Part shown: positions 37,925-55,700 of the stretch, in pieces
Numbering within the stretch: position 1 is the first letter of the stretch
Layout: every line of letters begins with the position of its first letter
The notes under the pieces: model-generated
The model's input: the letters and a program-made list of their open reading frames with translations, nothing else
Databases searched by the model: none
What the model was told of the DNA's origin: nothing
Assembly: GCA_964016885.1 (NCBI GenBank)
Contig: OZ024742.1
Location: 4,183,275-4,247,274 of the forward strand
Reading direction: 5' to 3'
Source: Eledone cirrhosa
Taxonomy: Eukaryota > Mollusca > Cephalopoda > Octopoda > Eledonidae
DNA length: 64,000 nucleotides
Made by a program: the position numbers and the translations under genes

Positions 37925-40900
37925 TGGTCAAACAAGAATCTACATCATACCCATAACATGGACTGACATAACACTGGTCAAACCAGAAACTAGGCCATAC
38001 CCATATCATGGACTGACAGAACACTGGTCAAACAAGAAACTACGTCATACCCATAACATGGACTGACATAACACTGGTCAAACCAGAAACTACATCATAC
38101 CCAGAACATGGACTGACATAACACAGGTCAAACCAGAAACTATATCATACCCCTAACATGGACTGATAGAACATTGGTCAAACAAGAAATTACATCATAC
38201 CCATAACATGGACTGACAGAACACTGGTTAAACCAGAAACTACGGCATACCCATAACATGGAGTGACATAACACTGGTCAAACCAGAAACTACGTCATAC
38301 CCATAACAAGGACTGACATAACACTGGACAAAACAGAAACTACATCATACCCATAACATGGACTGACATAACACTGGCAAAACCAGAAACTACATCATAC
38401 CCCTAACATGGACTGACAGAACACCGGTCAAACCAGAAACTACGCCATAACCATAACATAGACTGTCAGAACACTGGTCAAACCAGAAACTACGTCATAC
38501 ACATAACATGGACTGACATAACACTGGTCAAACCAGAAACTATATCATACCCATAACATGGACTAACATAACACTGGTCAAACTAGAAACTACATCATAC
38601 CCATAACATAGACTGACATAACGCTGGTCAAACCAGAAACTAGGCCATACCCATAACATGGACTGACAGAACACTGGTCAAACCAGAAACGACATCATAC
38701 CCATAACATGTACTGACAGAACACAGGTCAAACCAGAAACTACATCATACCCATAACATGGACTGACAGAACACTGGTCAAACCAGAAACTACATCATAC
38801 CCATAACATGGACTGACAGAACACTGGTCAAACCAGAAATTACATCATACCCATAACATGGACTGACAGAACACTGGTCAAACCAGAAACTACATCATAC
38901 CCATAGCATAGACTGGCAGAACACTGGTCAAAACAGAAACTAAATCATACCCATAACATGGACTGACATAACACTGGTCAAACTAGAAACTACATCATAC
39001 CCATAACATGGACTGACATAACACTGGTCAAACCAGAAAATACATCATACCCATAACATGGACTGACATAACACTGGTCAAACCAGAAACTGCGTCATAC
39101 CCATAACATGGACTGACAGAACAATGGTCAAACCAGAAACTACATCATACCCCTAACATGGACTGACAGAACACTGGTCAAACCAGAAACTACGACATAC
39201 CCATAAAATAGACTGACAAAACACTGGCCAAACTAGAAACTACATCATACCCATAACATAGACTGACATAACGCTGGTCAAACCAGAAACTAGGCCATAC
39301 CCATAACATGGACTGACAGAACACTGGTCAAACCAGAAACGACATCATACCCATAACATGTACTGACAGAACACAGGTCAAACCAGAAACTACATCATAC
39401 CCATAACATGGACTGACAGAACACTGGTCAAACCAGAAACTACATCATACCCATAACATGGACTGACAGAACACTGGTCAAACCAGAAACTACATCATAC
39501 CCATAACATGGACGGACAGAACATTGGTCAAACCAGAAACTACGCCATACCCATAACATAGACTGTCAGAACACTGGTCAAACCAGAAACTACATCATAC
39601 CCATAACATAGACTGGCAGAACACAGGTCAAAACAGAAACTAAATCATACCCATAACATGGACTGACATAACACTGGTCAAACTAGAAACTACATCATAC
39701 CCATAACATGGACTGACATAACACTGGTCAAACCAGAAAATACATCATACCCATAACATGGACTGACATAACACTGGTCAAACCAGAAACTGCGTCATAC
39801 CCATAACATGGACTGACAGAACAATGGTCAAACCAGAAACTACATCATACCCCTAACATGGACTGACAGAACACTGGTCAAACCAGAAACTACGACATAC
39901 CCATAAAATAGACTGACAAAACACTGGTCAAACCAGAGACTAGGCCATACACATAACATGGACTGACAGAACACCGATCAAACCAGAAACTACATCATAC
40001 CCCTACCATGGACTGACAGAACACTGGTCAAACCAGAAACTACGCCATACCCATAACATGGACTGACATAACACTGGTCAAACCAGAAACTACATCATAC
40101 CCATAACACGGACTGACATAACACTGGTCAAACCAGAAACTACATCATACCCATAACATGGACTGACATAACACTGGTCAAACAAGAAACTACATCGTAC
40201 CCATAACATGGACTGTCAGAACACTGGTCAAACCAGAAACTACATCATACCCATAACATGGACTGACAGAACACTGGTCAAACCAGAAACTACCTGATAC
40301 CCATAACATGGACTGACATAACACTGGTCAAACAAGAAATTACATCATACACATAACATGGACTGACAGAACACTGGTCAAACCAGAAACTACGCCATAC
40401 CCATAACATGGACTGACATAACACTGGTCAAACAAGAAATTACATCATACCCATAACATGAACTGACAGAACACTGGTCAAACCAGAAACTACATCATAC
40501 CCAGAACATAGACTGACAGAACACTGGTCAAAACAGAAACAAAATCATACCCATAACATAGACTGACATAACACTGGTCAAACAAGAAATTACATCATAC
40601 CCATAACATAGACTGACAGAACACTGGTCAAACAAGAAACTACATCATACCCATAACATAGACTGACATAACACTGGTCAAAACAGAAACTACATCATAC
40701 CCATAACATGGACTGACATAACACTGGTCAAACCAGAAACTACGCCATACCCATAACATGGAATGACATAACACTGGTCAAACCAGAAACTACATCATAC
40801 CCATAACATGGACTGACAGAACACTGGTCAAACCAGAAACTACATCATACCCATAACATGGACTGGCAGAACACTGGTCAAACCAGAAACTACGCCATAC

Positions 40901-42860
40901 CCATAACATGGACTGACATAACACTGGTCAAACAAGAAATTACATCATACCCATAACATGAACTGACAGAACACTGGTCATACCAGAAATTACATCATAC
41001 CCATAACATAGACTCACAGAACACTGGTCAAAACAGAAAAAATTCATACCCATAACATGGACTGACATAACACTGGTCAAACAAGAAATTACATCATACC
41101 CATAACATAGACTGACAGAACACTGGTCAAACAAGAAACTACATCATACCCATAACATGGACTGACAAAATACTGGTCAAACCAGAAACTACATCATTCC
41201 CCATAACATGGTCTGACATAACACTGGTCAAACAAGAAATTACATCATACACATAACATGCACTGACATAGCACTGGTCAAACCAGAAATTACATTATAC
41301 CCATAACATGGACTGACATAACACTGATCAAACTAGAAACTACATCATACCCATAACATGGACTGACAGAACAGTGGTCAAACAAGAAACTACATCATAC
41401 CCATAACATGGACTTATATAACACTGGTCAAACCAGAAACTACATCATACCCATAACATAGACTGTCAGAACACTGGTCAAACCAGAAACTACATCATAC
41501 CCATAACATAGACTGACAGAACACTGGTCAAACCAGAAACTAAATCATATCCATAACATGGACTGACATAACACTGGTCAATCTAGAAACTACACCATAC
41601 CCATAACATGGACTGACATAACACTGGTCAAACCAGAAAATACGCCATACCCATAACATAGACTGTCAGAACACTGGTCAAACCAGAAACTACGCCATAC
41701 CCATAACATGGACTGACATAACACTGGTCAAACCATAAAATACATCATACCCATAACATGGACTGACAGAACACTAGACAAACCAGAAACTACGTCATAC
41801 CCATAACATGGACTGACATAACACTAGTCAAACCAGAAACTACATTATACCCATAACATGGACTGACATAACACTGGTCAAACCAGAAACTACATCATAC
41901 CCATAACATGAACTGACATAACCCTGGTCATACCAGAAACTACATCATACCCATAACATGGACTGACAGAACACTGGTCAAACCAGAAACTACATCATAC
42001 TCATAACATGGACTGACAGAACACTGGCCAAACCAGAAACTACATCATACCCATAACATGGTCTGACATAACACTGGTCAAAGAAGAAATTACATCATAC
42101 ACATAACATGGACTGACAGAACACTTGTCAAACCAGAAACTACATCATACCCATAACATGGACTGACATAACACTGGTCAAACCATAAACTACATCATAC
42201 CCATAACATGGACTGACATAACACTGGTCAAACCAGAAACTAGGCCAGACACATAACATGGACTGACAGAACACTGGTCAAACCAGAAACTAGGCCATAC
42301 CTATAACATAGCCTGACAAAACACTGGTCAAACCAGAAACTATGCCATACCCATAACATGGACTGACAGAACACTGGTCATATCAGAAACTACATCATAC
42401 CCATAACATGGACTGATAGAACACTGGTCAAACCAGAAACTACCTGATACCCATAACATGGATTGACATAACACTGGTCAAACCAGAAACTACGCCATAC
42501 CCATAACATAGACTGTCAGAACACTGGTCAAACCAGAAACTACGTCATACCCATAACATGGACTGACATAACCCTGGTCAAATCAGAAACTACATCATAC
42601 CCATAACATGGACTGACAGAACACTGGTCAAACCAGAAACTGCGTCATACCCATAACATGGACTGACAGAACACTGGTCAAACCAGAAACTACGCCATAC
42701 CCATAAAATATACTGACAAAACACTGGTCAAACCAGAAACTACCTGATACACATAACATGGACGGACAGAACACTGGTCAAACGAGAAACTAGGCCATAC
42801 CTATAACACGGACTGACAGAACACTGGCCAAACCAGAAACGACGCCATACCCATAACATA

Positions 42861-44070
42861 GACTGTCAGAACAGAAACTACATCATACCCATAACATGGA
42901 CTGACATAACACTGGTCAAACCAGAAAATACGCCATACCCATAACATGGACTGACAGAACACTGGTCAAACCAGAAACTACATCATACTCATAACATGGA
43001 CTGACAGAACACTGGCCAAACCAGAAACTACATCATACCCATAACATGGTCTGACATAACACTGGTCAAACAAGAAATTATATCATACACATAACATGGA
43101 CTGACAGAACACTGGTCAAACCAGAAACTACATCATACCCATAACATGGACTGACATAACACTGGTCAAACCAGAAACTACATCATACCCATAACATGGA
43201 CTGGCAGAACACTGGTCAAACCAGAAACTACGCCATACCCATAACATGGACTGACATAACACTGGTCAAACAAGAAATTACATCATACCCATAACATGAA
43301 CTGACAGAACACTGGTCAAACCAGAAACTACATCATACCCATAACATGGACTGACATAACACTGGTCAAACCAGAAAATACGCCATACCCATAACATAGA
43401 CTGTCAGAACACTGGTCAAACCAGAAACTACATCATACCCATAACATAGACTGACAGAACACTGGTCAAACCAGAAACTAGGCCAGACACATAACATGGA
43501 CTGACAGAACACTGGTCAAACCAGAAACTAGGCCATACCTATAACATAGCCTGACAAAACACTGGTCAAACCAGAAACTATGCCATACCCATAACATGGA
43601 CTGACAGAACACTGGTCATATCAGAAACTACATCATACCCATAACATGGACTGACAGAACACTGGTCAAACCAGAAACTACCTGATACCCATAACATGGA
43701 CTGACATAACACTGGTCAAACCAGAAACTACGCCATACCCATAACATAGACTGTCAGAACACTGGTCAAACCAGAAACTACGTCATACCCATAACATGGA
43801 CTGACATAACCCTGGTCAAACCAGAAACTACATTATACCCATAACATGGACTGACAGAACACTGGTCAAACCAGAAACTACGCCATACCCATAACATGGA
43901 CTGACAGAACACTGGTCAAACCAGAAACTACGCCATACCCACAAAATATACTGACAAAACACTGGTCAAACCAGAAACTACCTGATACACATAACATGGA
44001 CTGACAGAACACTGGTCAAACGAGAAACTAGGCCATACCCATAACATAGACTGTCAGAACAGAAACTACA
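42861..44070 (+). repeat. Two monomers with the same 12-bp deletion, 1,188 bp apart
   Basis: At 42861-42880 and 44051-44070 the sequence reads GACTGTCAGAACAGAAACTA: 12 bp (ACTGGTCAAACC) are missing, removing the dyad. The spacing equals 24 monomers minus 12 bp, so the deletion arose once and the block was then duplicated. Confidence 0.88.
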
Positions 44071-44860
44071 TCATACCCATAACATGGACTGACATGACAC
44101 TGGTCAAACCAGAAAATACACCATACCCATAACATAGACTGTCAGAACACTGGTCAAACCAGAAACTACATCATACCCATAACATAGACTGACAGAACAC
44201 TGGTCAAACCAGAAACTAGGCCATACCTATAACGTAGCCTGACAAAACACTGGTCAAACCAGAAACTAGATCATACCCATAACATGGACTGACAGAACAC
44301 TGGTCATATCAGAAACTACATCATACCCATAACATGGACTGACAGAACACTAGACAAACCAGAAACTACGTCATACCCATAACATGGAATGACATAACAC
44401 TGGTCAAACAAGAAACTACATCATACCCATAACATGGACTGACATAACACTGGTCAAACCAGAAACTACATCATACCCATAACATGGACTGACATAACCC
44501 TGGTCAAACCAGAAACTACATCATACCCATAACATGGACTGACAGAACACTGGTCAAACCAGAAACTACATCATACCCATAACATGGACTGACATAACAC
44601 TGGTCAAACCAGAAACTACATCATGCCCATAACATGGACTGACAGAACACTGGCCAAACAAGAAACTACATCATACCCATAACATGGTCTGACATAACAG
44701 TGGTCAAACAAGAAATTACATCATACACATAACATGGACTGACAGAACACTGGTCAAACCAGAAACTACATCATACCCATAACATGGACTGACATAACAC
44801 CGATCAAACCAGAAACTATATCATAACCATAACATGGACTGGCAGAACACTGGTCAAACC

Positions 44861-46260
44861 TGAAACTACGCCATACCCATAACATGGACTGTCAGAACAC
44901 TGGTCAAACCAGAAACTACATCATACCCATAACATGGACTGACAAAACACTGGTCAAACCAGAAACTACCTGATACCCATAACATGGACTGACATAACAC
45001 TGGTCAAACCAGAAACTACGCCATACCCATAACATAGACTGTCAGAACACTGGTCGAACCAGAAACTACATCATACCCATAACATAGACTGAGAGAACAC
45101 TGGTCAAACCACAAACTACGCCACACCCATAACATGGACTGTCAGAACACTGGTCAAACCAGAAACTACATCATACCCATAACATGGACTGACAAAACAC
45201 TGGTCAAACCAGAAACTACCTGATACCCATAACATGGACTGACATAACACTGGTCAAACCAGAAACTACGCCATACCCATAACATGGAGTGACATAACAC
45301 TGGTCAAACCAGAAACTACGCCATACCCATAACATGGAGTGACATAACACTGGTCAAACCAGAAACTACATCATACCCATAACATGGACTGACAGAACAC
45401 TAGACAAACCAGAAACTACGTCATACCCATAACATGGACTGACATAACACTGGTCAAACCAGAAACTACATCATACCCATAACATGGACTGACATAACAC
45501 TGGTCAAACCAGAAACTACATCATACCCATAACATGGACTGGCAGAACACTGGTCAAACCTGAAACTACGCCATACCCATAACATGGACTGTCAGAACAC
45601 TGGTCAAACCAGAAACTACATCATACCCATAACATGGACTGACAAAACACTGGTCAAACCAGAAACTACCTGATACCCATAACATGGACTGACATAACAC
45701 TGGTCAAACCAGAAACTACGCCATACCCATAACATAGACTGTCAGAACACTGGTCAAACCAGAAACTACATCATACCCATAACATAGACTGACAGAACAC
45801 TGGTCAAACCACAAACTACGCCACACCCATAACATGGACTGTCAGAACACTGGTCAAACCAGAAACTACATCATACCCATAACATGGACTGACAAAACAC
45901 TGGTCAAACCAGAAACTACCTGATACCCATAACATGGACTGACATAACACTGGTCAAACCAGAAACTACGCCATACCCATAACATGGAGTGACATAACAC
46001 TGGTCAAACCAGAAACTACGCCATACCCATAACATGGAGTGACATAACACTGGTCAAACCAGAAAATACATCATACCCATAACATGGACTGACAGAACAC
46101 TAGACAAACCAGAAACTACGTCATACCCATAACATGGACTGACATAACACTGGTCAAACCAGAAACTACATCATACCCATAACATGGACTGACATAACAC
46201 TGGTCAAACCAGAAACTACATCATACCCATAACATGGACTGACATAACGCTGGTCATACC
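44861..46260 (+). repeat. Tandem pair of 700-bp (14-monomer) blocks
   Basis: Rare variants recur at exactly +700: CTGAAACTACG (44860 and 45560), CCACAAACTACGCCACACCC (45110 and 45810) and CTAGACAAACC (45399 and 46099). Confidence 0.88.
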
Positions 46261-46799
46261 GGAAAGTACATCATACACATAACATGGACTGACAGAACAC
46301 TGGTCAAACCAGAAACTACATCATACCCATAACATGGACTGACATAACACTGGTCAAACCAGAAACTACATCATACCCATAACATGGACTTGCAGAACAC
46401 TGGTCAAACCAGAAACTACGCCATACCCATAACATAGACTGTCAGAACACTGGTCAAACTAGAAACTACATCATACCCATAACATGGACTGACAGAACAC
46501 TGGTCAAACCAGAAACTACCTGATACCCATAACATGGACTGACATAACACTGGTCAAACCAGAAACTACGCCATACCCATAACATAGACTGTCAGAACAC
46601 TGGTCAAACCAGAAACTACATCATACCCATAACATGGACTGACATAACACTGGTCAAACAAGAAATTACATCATACCCATGACATGAACTGACAGAACAC
46701 TGGTCAAACCAGAAACTACATCATACCCATAACATAGACTGACAGTACACTGGTCAAAACAGAAACTAAATCATACCCATAACATGGACTGACATAACA

Positions 46800-49700
46800 C
46801 TGGTCAAACAAGAAATTACATCATACCCATAACATAGACTGACAGAACACTGGTCAAACAAGAAACTACATCATACCCATAACATGGACTGACAAAACAC
46901 TGGTCAAACCAGAAGCTACATCATACCCATAACATGGTCTGACATAACACTGGTCAAACAAGAAATTACATCATACACATAACATGGACTGACATAGCAC
47001 TGGTCAAACCAGAAATTACATCATACCCATAACATAGACTGACATAACACTGATCAAACCAGAAACTACATCATACCCATAACATAGACTGTCAGAACAC
47101 TGGTCAAGCAAGAAACTACATCATACCCATAACATGGACTTATATAACACTGGTCAAACCAGAAACTACATCATACCCATAACATAGACTGTCAGAACAC
47201 TGGTCAAACCAGAAACTACATCATACCCATAACATAGACTGACAGAACACTGGTCAAACCAGAAACTACATGATACCCATAACATGGAGTGACATAACAC
47301 TGGTCAAACCAGAAAATACGCCATACCCATAACATAGACTGTCAGAACACTGGTCAAACCAGAAACTACATCATACCCATAACATAGACTGACAGAACAC
47401 TGGTCAAACCAGAAACTAGGCCAGACACATAACACGGACTGACAGAACATTGGTCAAACCAGAAACTAGGCCATACCTATAACATAGCCTGACAAAACAC
47501 TGGTCAAACCAGAAACTATGCCATACCCATAACATGGACTGACAGAACACTGGTCACATCAGAAACTACATCATACCCATAACATGGACTGACAGAACAC
47601 TGGTCAAACAAGAAATTACATCATACCCATAACATGGAGTGACATAACACTGGTCAAACCAGAAACTACGCCATACCCATAACATAGACTGTCAGAACAC
47701 TGGTCAAACCAGAAACTACGTCATACCCATAACATGGACTGACATAACACTGGTCAAACCAGAAACTACATCATACCCATAACATGGACTGACATAACCC
47801 TGGTCAAACCAGAAACTACATCATACCCATAACATGGACTGACAGAACACTGGTCAAACCAGAAACTACATCATACCCATAACATGGACTGACAGAACAC
47901 TGGCCAAACCAGAAACTACATCATACCCATAACATAGACTGACATAACGCTGGTCAAACCAGAAACAAGGCCATACCGATAACATGGACTGACAGAACAC
48001 TGGTCAAACCAGAAACAACATCATACCCATAATATGTATTGACAGAACACTGGTCAAACCAGAAACTACATCATACCCATAACAAGGACTGACATAACAC
48101 TGGTCAAACCAGAAAATACCTCATACCCATTACATGGACTGACATAACACTGGTCAAACCAGAAACTGCGTCATACCCATAACATGGACTGACAGAACAA
48201 TGGTCAAACCAGAAACTACATCATACCCCTAACATGGACTGACAGAACACTGGTCAAACCAGAAACTATGCCATACCCATAAAATAGACTGACAAAACAC
48301 TGGTCAAACCAGAAACTAGGCCATACACATAACATGGACTGACAGAACACTGGTCAAACCAGAAACTAGGCCATACCTATAACATAGACTGACAGAACAC
48401 TGGTCATACCAGAAACTAGGCCATACACGTAACATAGACTGTCAGAACACTGGTCAAACCAGAAACTTCATCATACCCATAACATGGACTGGCAGAACAC
48501 TGGTCAAACCAGAAACTACGCCATACCCATAACATAGACTGTCAGAACACTGGTCAAACTAGAAACTACATCATACCCATAACACGGACTGTCAGAACAC
48601 TGGTCAAACCAGAAACTACCTGATACCCATAACATGGACTGACATAACACTGGTCAAACCAGAAACTACGCCATACCCATAACATAGACTGTCAGAACAC
48701 TGGTCAAACCAGAAACTACATCATACCCATAACATGGACTGACATAACACTGGTCAAACAAGAAATTACATCATACCCATAACATGAACTGACAGAACAC
48801 TGGTCAAACCAGAAACTACATCATACCCATAACATACACTGACAGAACACTGGTCAAACAAGAAACTACATCATACCCATAACATGGACTGACAAAACAC
48901 TGGTCAAACCAGAAACTACATCATTCCCATAACATGGTCTGACATAACACTGGTCAAACAAGAAATTACATCATACCCATAACATGAACTGACATAACAC
49001 TGGTAAAACCAGAAACTACATCATACCCATAACATGGACTGACAGAACACTGGTCAAACCAGAAACTACATCATACCCATAACAAAGACTGTCAGAACAC
49101 TGGTCAAACAAGAAATTACATCATACCCATAACATGGACTGACATAACACTGGTCAAACCAGAAACTACATCATACCCATAACATGGACTGACATAACAC
49201 TGGTCAAACCAGAAACTAGGTCATACCCATAACATAGACTGACAGAACACTGGTCAAACCAGAAACTACATCATACCCATAACATGGACTGACAGAACAC
49301 TGGTCAAACCAGAAACTACATCATACCTATAACATGGACTGACAGACCACTGGTCAAACCAGAAACTACATCATACCCATAACATAGACTGACAGAACAC
49401 TGGTCAAACCAGAAACTACATCATACCCATAACATGGACTGACAGAACACTGGTCAAACCAGAAACTACATCATACCCATAACATGGACTGACATAATAC
49501 TGGTCAAACAAGAAATTACATCATACCCATAACATGGACTGACAGAACACTGGTCAAACAAGAAACTACATCATACCCATAACATGGACTGACAAAACAC
49601 TGGTCAAGCCAAAAAGTACATCATACCCATAACATGGACTGACCTAACACTGGTCGAACAAGAAATTACATCATACCCATAACATGGACTGACAGAACAC

Positions 49701-52700
49701 TGGTCAAACAAGAAATTACATCATACCTATAACATAGACTGACAAAACACTGGTCAAACCAAAAAGTACATCATACCCATAACATGGACTGACATAACAC
49801 TGGTCAAACAAGAAATTACATCATACCCATAACATGGACTGACATAACACTGGTCAAACAAGAAACTACATCATACCCATAACATGGACTGGCAGAACAC
49901 TGGTCAAACCAGAAACTACGCCATACCCATAACATAGACTGTCAGAACACTGGTCAAACTAGAAACTACATCATACCCATAACATGGACTGTCAGAACAC
50001 TGGTCAAACCAGAAACTACCTGATACCCATAACATGGAGTGACATAACACTGGTCAAACCAGAAACTACGCCATACCCATAACATAGACTGTCAGAACAC
50101 TGTTTAAACCAGAAACTACATCATACCCATAACATGGACTGACATAACACTGGTCAAACAAGAAATTACATCATACCCATAACATGGACTGACATAACAC
50201 TGGTCAAACAAGAAACTACATCATACCCATAACATGGACTGACAGAACACTGGTCAAACCAGAAACTACATCATACCCCTAACATGGACTGACAGAACAC
50301 TGGTCAAACAAGAAATTACATCATACCCCTAACATGGACTGACAGAACACTAGTCAAACCAGAAACTACATCATACCCATAATATAGATTGACAGAACAC
50401 TGGTCAAACCAGAAACTAGTCCATACCCATAACATGGACCTGACAGAACACTGGTCAAACCAGAAACTAGGCCATACCCATAACATAGACTGACAGAACA
50501 CTGGTCAAACAAGAAACTACATCATACCCATAACATGGACTGACATAACACTGGTCAAACCAGAAACTAGGTCATACCCATAACATAGACTGACAGAACA
50601 CTGGTCAAACCAGAAACTACATCATACCCATAACATGGACTGACAGAACACTGGTCAAACCAGAAACTACATCATACCTATAACATGGACTGACAGAACA
50701 CTGGTCAAACCAGAAACTACATCATACCCATAACATAGACTGACAGAACACTGGTCAAACCAGAAACTACATCATACCCATAACATGGACTGACAGAACA
50801 CTGGTCAAACCAGAAACTAGGCCATACCCATAACATGGACCTGACATAACACTGGTCAAACCAGAAACTAGGCCATACCCATAACATAGACTTACAGAAC
50901 ACTGGTCAAACAAAAAACTACATCATACCCCTAACATGGACTGAAATAACACTGGTCAAACCAGAAACTACGTTATACCCATAACATGGACTGACAGAAC
51001 ACTGGTCAAACCAGAAACTACATCATACCCATAACATGGACTGAAATAACACTGGTCAAACCAGAAACTACGTTATACCCATAACATGGACTGACAAAAC
51101 ACTGGTCAAACCAGAAACTAGGCCATACACATAACATGGACTGACAGAACACTGGTCAAACCAGAAACTAGGCCATACCTATAACATAGACTGACAGAAC
51201 ACTGGTCAAACCAGAAACTAGGCCATACACGTAACATAGACTGTCAGAACACTGGTCAAACCAGAAACTTCATCATACCCATAACATGGACTGGCAGAAC
51301 ACTGGTCAAACCAGAAACTACGCCATACCCATAACATAGACTGTCAGAACACTGGTCAAACTAGAAACTACATCATACCCATAACACGGACTGTCAGAAC
51401 ACTGGTCAAACCAGAAACTACCTGATACCCATAACATGGACTGACGTAACACTGGTCAAACCAGAAACTACGCCATACCCATAACATAGACTGTCAGAAC
51501 ACTGGTCAAACCAGAAACTACATCATACCCATAACATGGACTGACATAACACTGGTCAAACAAGAAATTACATCATACCCATAACATGAACTGACAGAAC
51601 ACTGGTCAAACCAGAAACTACATCATACCCATAACATACACTGACAGAACACTGGTCAAACAAGAAACTACATCATACCCATAACATGGACTGACAAAAC
51701 ACTGGTCAAACCAGAAACTACATCATTCCCATAACATGGTCTGACATAACACTGGTCAAACAAGAAATTACATCATACCCATAACATGAACTGACATAAC
51801 ACTGGTAAAACCAGAAACTACATCATACCCATAACATGGACTGACAGAACACTGGTCAAACCAGAAACTACATCATACCCATAACATAGACTGTCAGAAC
51901 ACTGGTCAAACAAGAAATTACATCATACCCATAACATGGACTGACATAACACTGGTCAAACCAGAAACTACATCATACCCATAACATGGACTGAAATAAC
52001 ACTGGTCAAACCAGAAACTAGGACATACCCATAACATAGACTGACAGAACACTGGTCAAACCAGAAACTAGTCCATACCCATAACATGGACCTGACAGAA
52101 CACTGGTCAAACCAGAAACTAGGCCATACCCATAACATAGACTGACAGAACACTGGTCAAACAAGAAACTACATCACACCCATAACATGGACTGACATAA
52201 CGCTGGTCAAACCAGAAACTAGGTCATACCCATAACATAGACTGACAGAACACTGGTCAAACCAGAAACTACATCATACCCATAACATGGACTGACAGAA
52301 CACTGGTCAAACCAGAAACTACATCATACCTATAACATGGACTGACAGACCACTGGTCAAACCAGAAACTACATCATACCCATAACATAGACTGACAGAA
52401 CACTGGTCAAACCAGAAACTACATCATACCCATAACATGGACTGACAGAACACTGGTCAAACCAGAAACTACATCATACCCATAACATGGACTGACATAA
52501 TACTGGTCAAACAAGAAATTACATCATACCCATAACATGGACTGACAGAACACTGGTCAAACAAGAAACTACATCATACCCATAACATGGACTGACAAAA
52601 CACTGGTCAAGCCAAGAAGTACATCATACCCATAACATGGACTGACCTAACACTGGTCGAACATGAAATTACATCATACCCATAACATGGACTGACAGAA

Positions 52701-55700
52701 CACTAGTCAAACAAGAAATTACATCATACCTATAACATAGACTGACAAAACACTGGTCAAACCAAAAAGTACATCATACCCATAACATGGACTGACATAA
52801 CACTGGTCAAACAAGAAATTACATCATACCCATAACATGGACTGACATAACACTGGTCAAACAAGAAACTACATCATACCCATAACATGGACTGGCAGAA
52901 CACTGGTCAAACCAGAAACTACGCCATACCCATAACATAGACTGTCAGAACACTGGTCAAACTAGAAACTACATCATACCCATAACATGGACTGTCAGAA
53001 CACTGGTCAAACCAGAAACTACCTGATACCCATAACATGGAGTGACATAACACTGGTCAAACCAGAAACTACGCCATACCCATAACATAGACTGTCAGAA
53101 CATTGTTTAAACCAGAAACTACATCATACCCATAACATGGACTGACATAACACTGGTCAAACAAGAAATTACATCATACCCATAACATGGACTGACATAA
53201 CACTGGTCAAACAAGAAACTACATCATACCCATAACATGGACTGACAGAACACTGGTCAAACCAGAAACTACATCATACCCCTAACATGGACTGACAGAA
53301 CACTGGTCAAACAAGAAATTACATCATACCCCTAACATGGACTGACAGAACACTAGTCAAACCAGAAACTACATCATACCCATAATATAGACTGACAGAA
53401 CACTGGTCAAACCAGAAACTAGTCCATACCCATAACATGGACCTGACAGAACACTGGTCAAACCAGAAACTAGGCCATACCCATAACATAGACTGACAGA
53501 ACACTGGTCAAACAAGAAACTACATCATACCCATAACATGGACTGACATAACACTGGTCAAACCAGAAACTAGGTCATACCCATAACATAGACTGACAGA
53601 ACACTGGTCAAACCAGAAACTACATCATACCCCTAACATGGACTGACAGAACACTGGTCAAACCAGAAACTATGCCATACCCATAAAATAGACTGACAAA
53701 ACACTGGTCAAACCAGAAACTAGGCCATACACATAACATGGACTGACAGAACACTGGTCAAACCAGAAACTAGGCCATACCTATAACATAGACTGACAGA
53801 ACACTGGTCATACCAGAAACTAGGCCATACACGTAACATAGACTGTCAGAACACTGGTCAAACCAGAAACTTCATCATACCCATAACATGGACTGGCAGA
53901 ACACTGGTCAAACCAGAAACTACGCCATACCCATAACATAGACTGTCAGAACACTGGTCAAACTAGAAACTACATCATACCCATAACACGGACTGTCAGA
54001 ACACTGGTCAAACCAGAAACTACCTGATACCCATAACATGGACTGACATAACACTGGTCAAACCAGAAACTACGCCATACCCATAACATAGACTGTCAGA
54101 ACACTGGTCAAACCAGAAACTACATCATACCCATAACATGGACTGACATAACACTGGTCAAACAAGAAATTACATCATACCCATAACATGAACTGACAGA
54201 ACACTGGTCAAACCAGAAACTACATCATACCCATAACATACACTGACAGAACACTGGTCAAACAAGAAACTACATCATACCCATAACATGGACTGACAAA
54301 ACACTGGTCAAACCAGAAACTACATCATTCCCATAACATGGTCTGACATAACACTGGTCAAACAAGAAATTACATCATACCCATAACATGAACTGACATA
54401 ACACTGGTAAAACCAGAAACTACATCATACCCATAACATGGACTGACAGAACACTGGTCAAACCAGAAACTACATCATACCCATAACAAAGACTGTCAGA
54501 ACACTGGTCAAACAAGAAATTACATCATACCCATAACATGGACTGACATAACACTGGTCAAACCAGAAACTACATCATACCCATAACATGGACTGACATA
54601 ACACTGGTCAAACCAGAAACTAGGTCATACCCATAACATAGACTGACAGAACACTGGTCAAACCAGAAACTACATCATACCCATAACATGGACTGACAGA
54701 ACACTGGTCAAACCAGAAACTACATCATACCTATAACATGGACTGACAGACCACTGGTCAAACCAGAAACTACATCATACCCATAACATAGACTGACAGA
54801 ACACTGGTCAAACCAGAAACTACATCATACCCATAACATGGACTGACAGAACACTGGTCAAACCAGAAACTACATCATACCCATAACATGGACTGACATA
54901 ATACTGGTCAAACAAGAAATTACATCATACCCATAACATGGACTGACAGAACACTGGTCAAACAAGAAACTACATCATACCCATAACATGGACTGACAAA
55001 ACACTGGTCAAGCCAAAAAGTACATCATACCCATAACATGGACTGACCTAACACTGGTCGAACAAGAAATTACATCATACCCATAACATGGACTGACAGA
55101 ACACTGGTCAAACAAGAAATTACATCATACCTATAACATAGACTGACAAAACACTGGTCAAACCAAAAAGTACATCATACCCATAACATGGACTGACATA
55201 ACACTGGTCAAACAAGAAATTACATCATACCCATAACATGGACTGACATAACACTGGTCAAACAAGAAACTACATCATACCCATAACATGGACTGGCAGA
55301 ACACTGGTCAAACCAGAAACTACGCCATACCCATAACATAGACTGTCAGAACACTGGTCAAACTAGAAACTACATCATACCCATAACATGGACTGTCAGA
55401 ACACTGGTCAAACCAGAAACTACCTGATACCCATAACATGGAGTGACATAACACTGGTCAAACCAGAAACTACGCCATACCCATAACATAGACTGTCAGA
55501 ACACTGTTTAAACCAGAAACTACATCATACCCATAACATGGACTGACATAACACTGGTCAAACAAGAAATTACATCATACCCATAACATGGACTGACATA
55601 ACACTGGTCAAACAAGAAACTACATCATACCCATAACATGGACTGACAGAACACTGGTCAAACCAGAAACTACATCATACCCCTAACATGGACTGACAGA

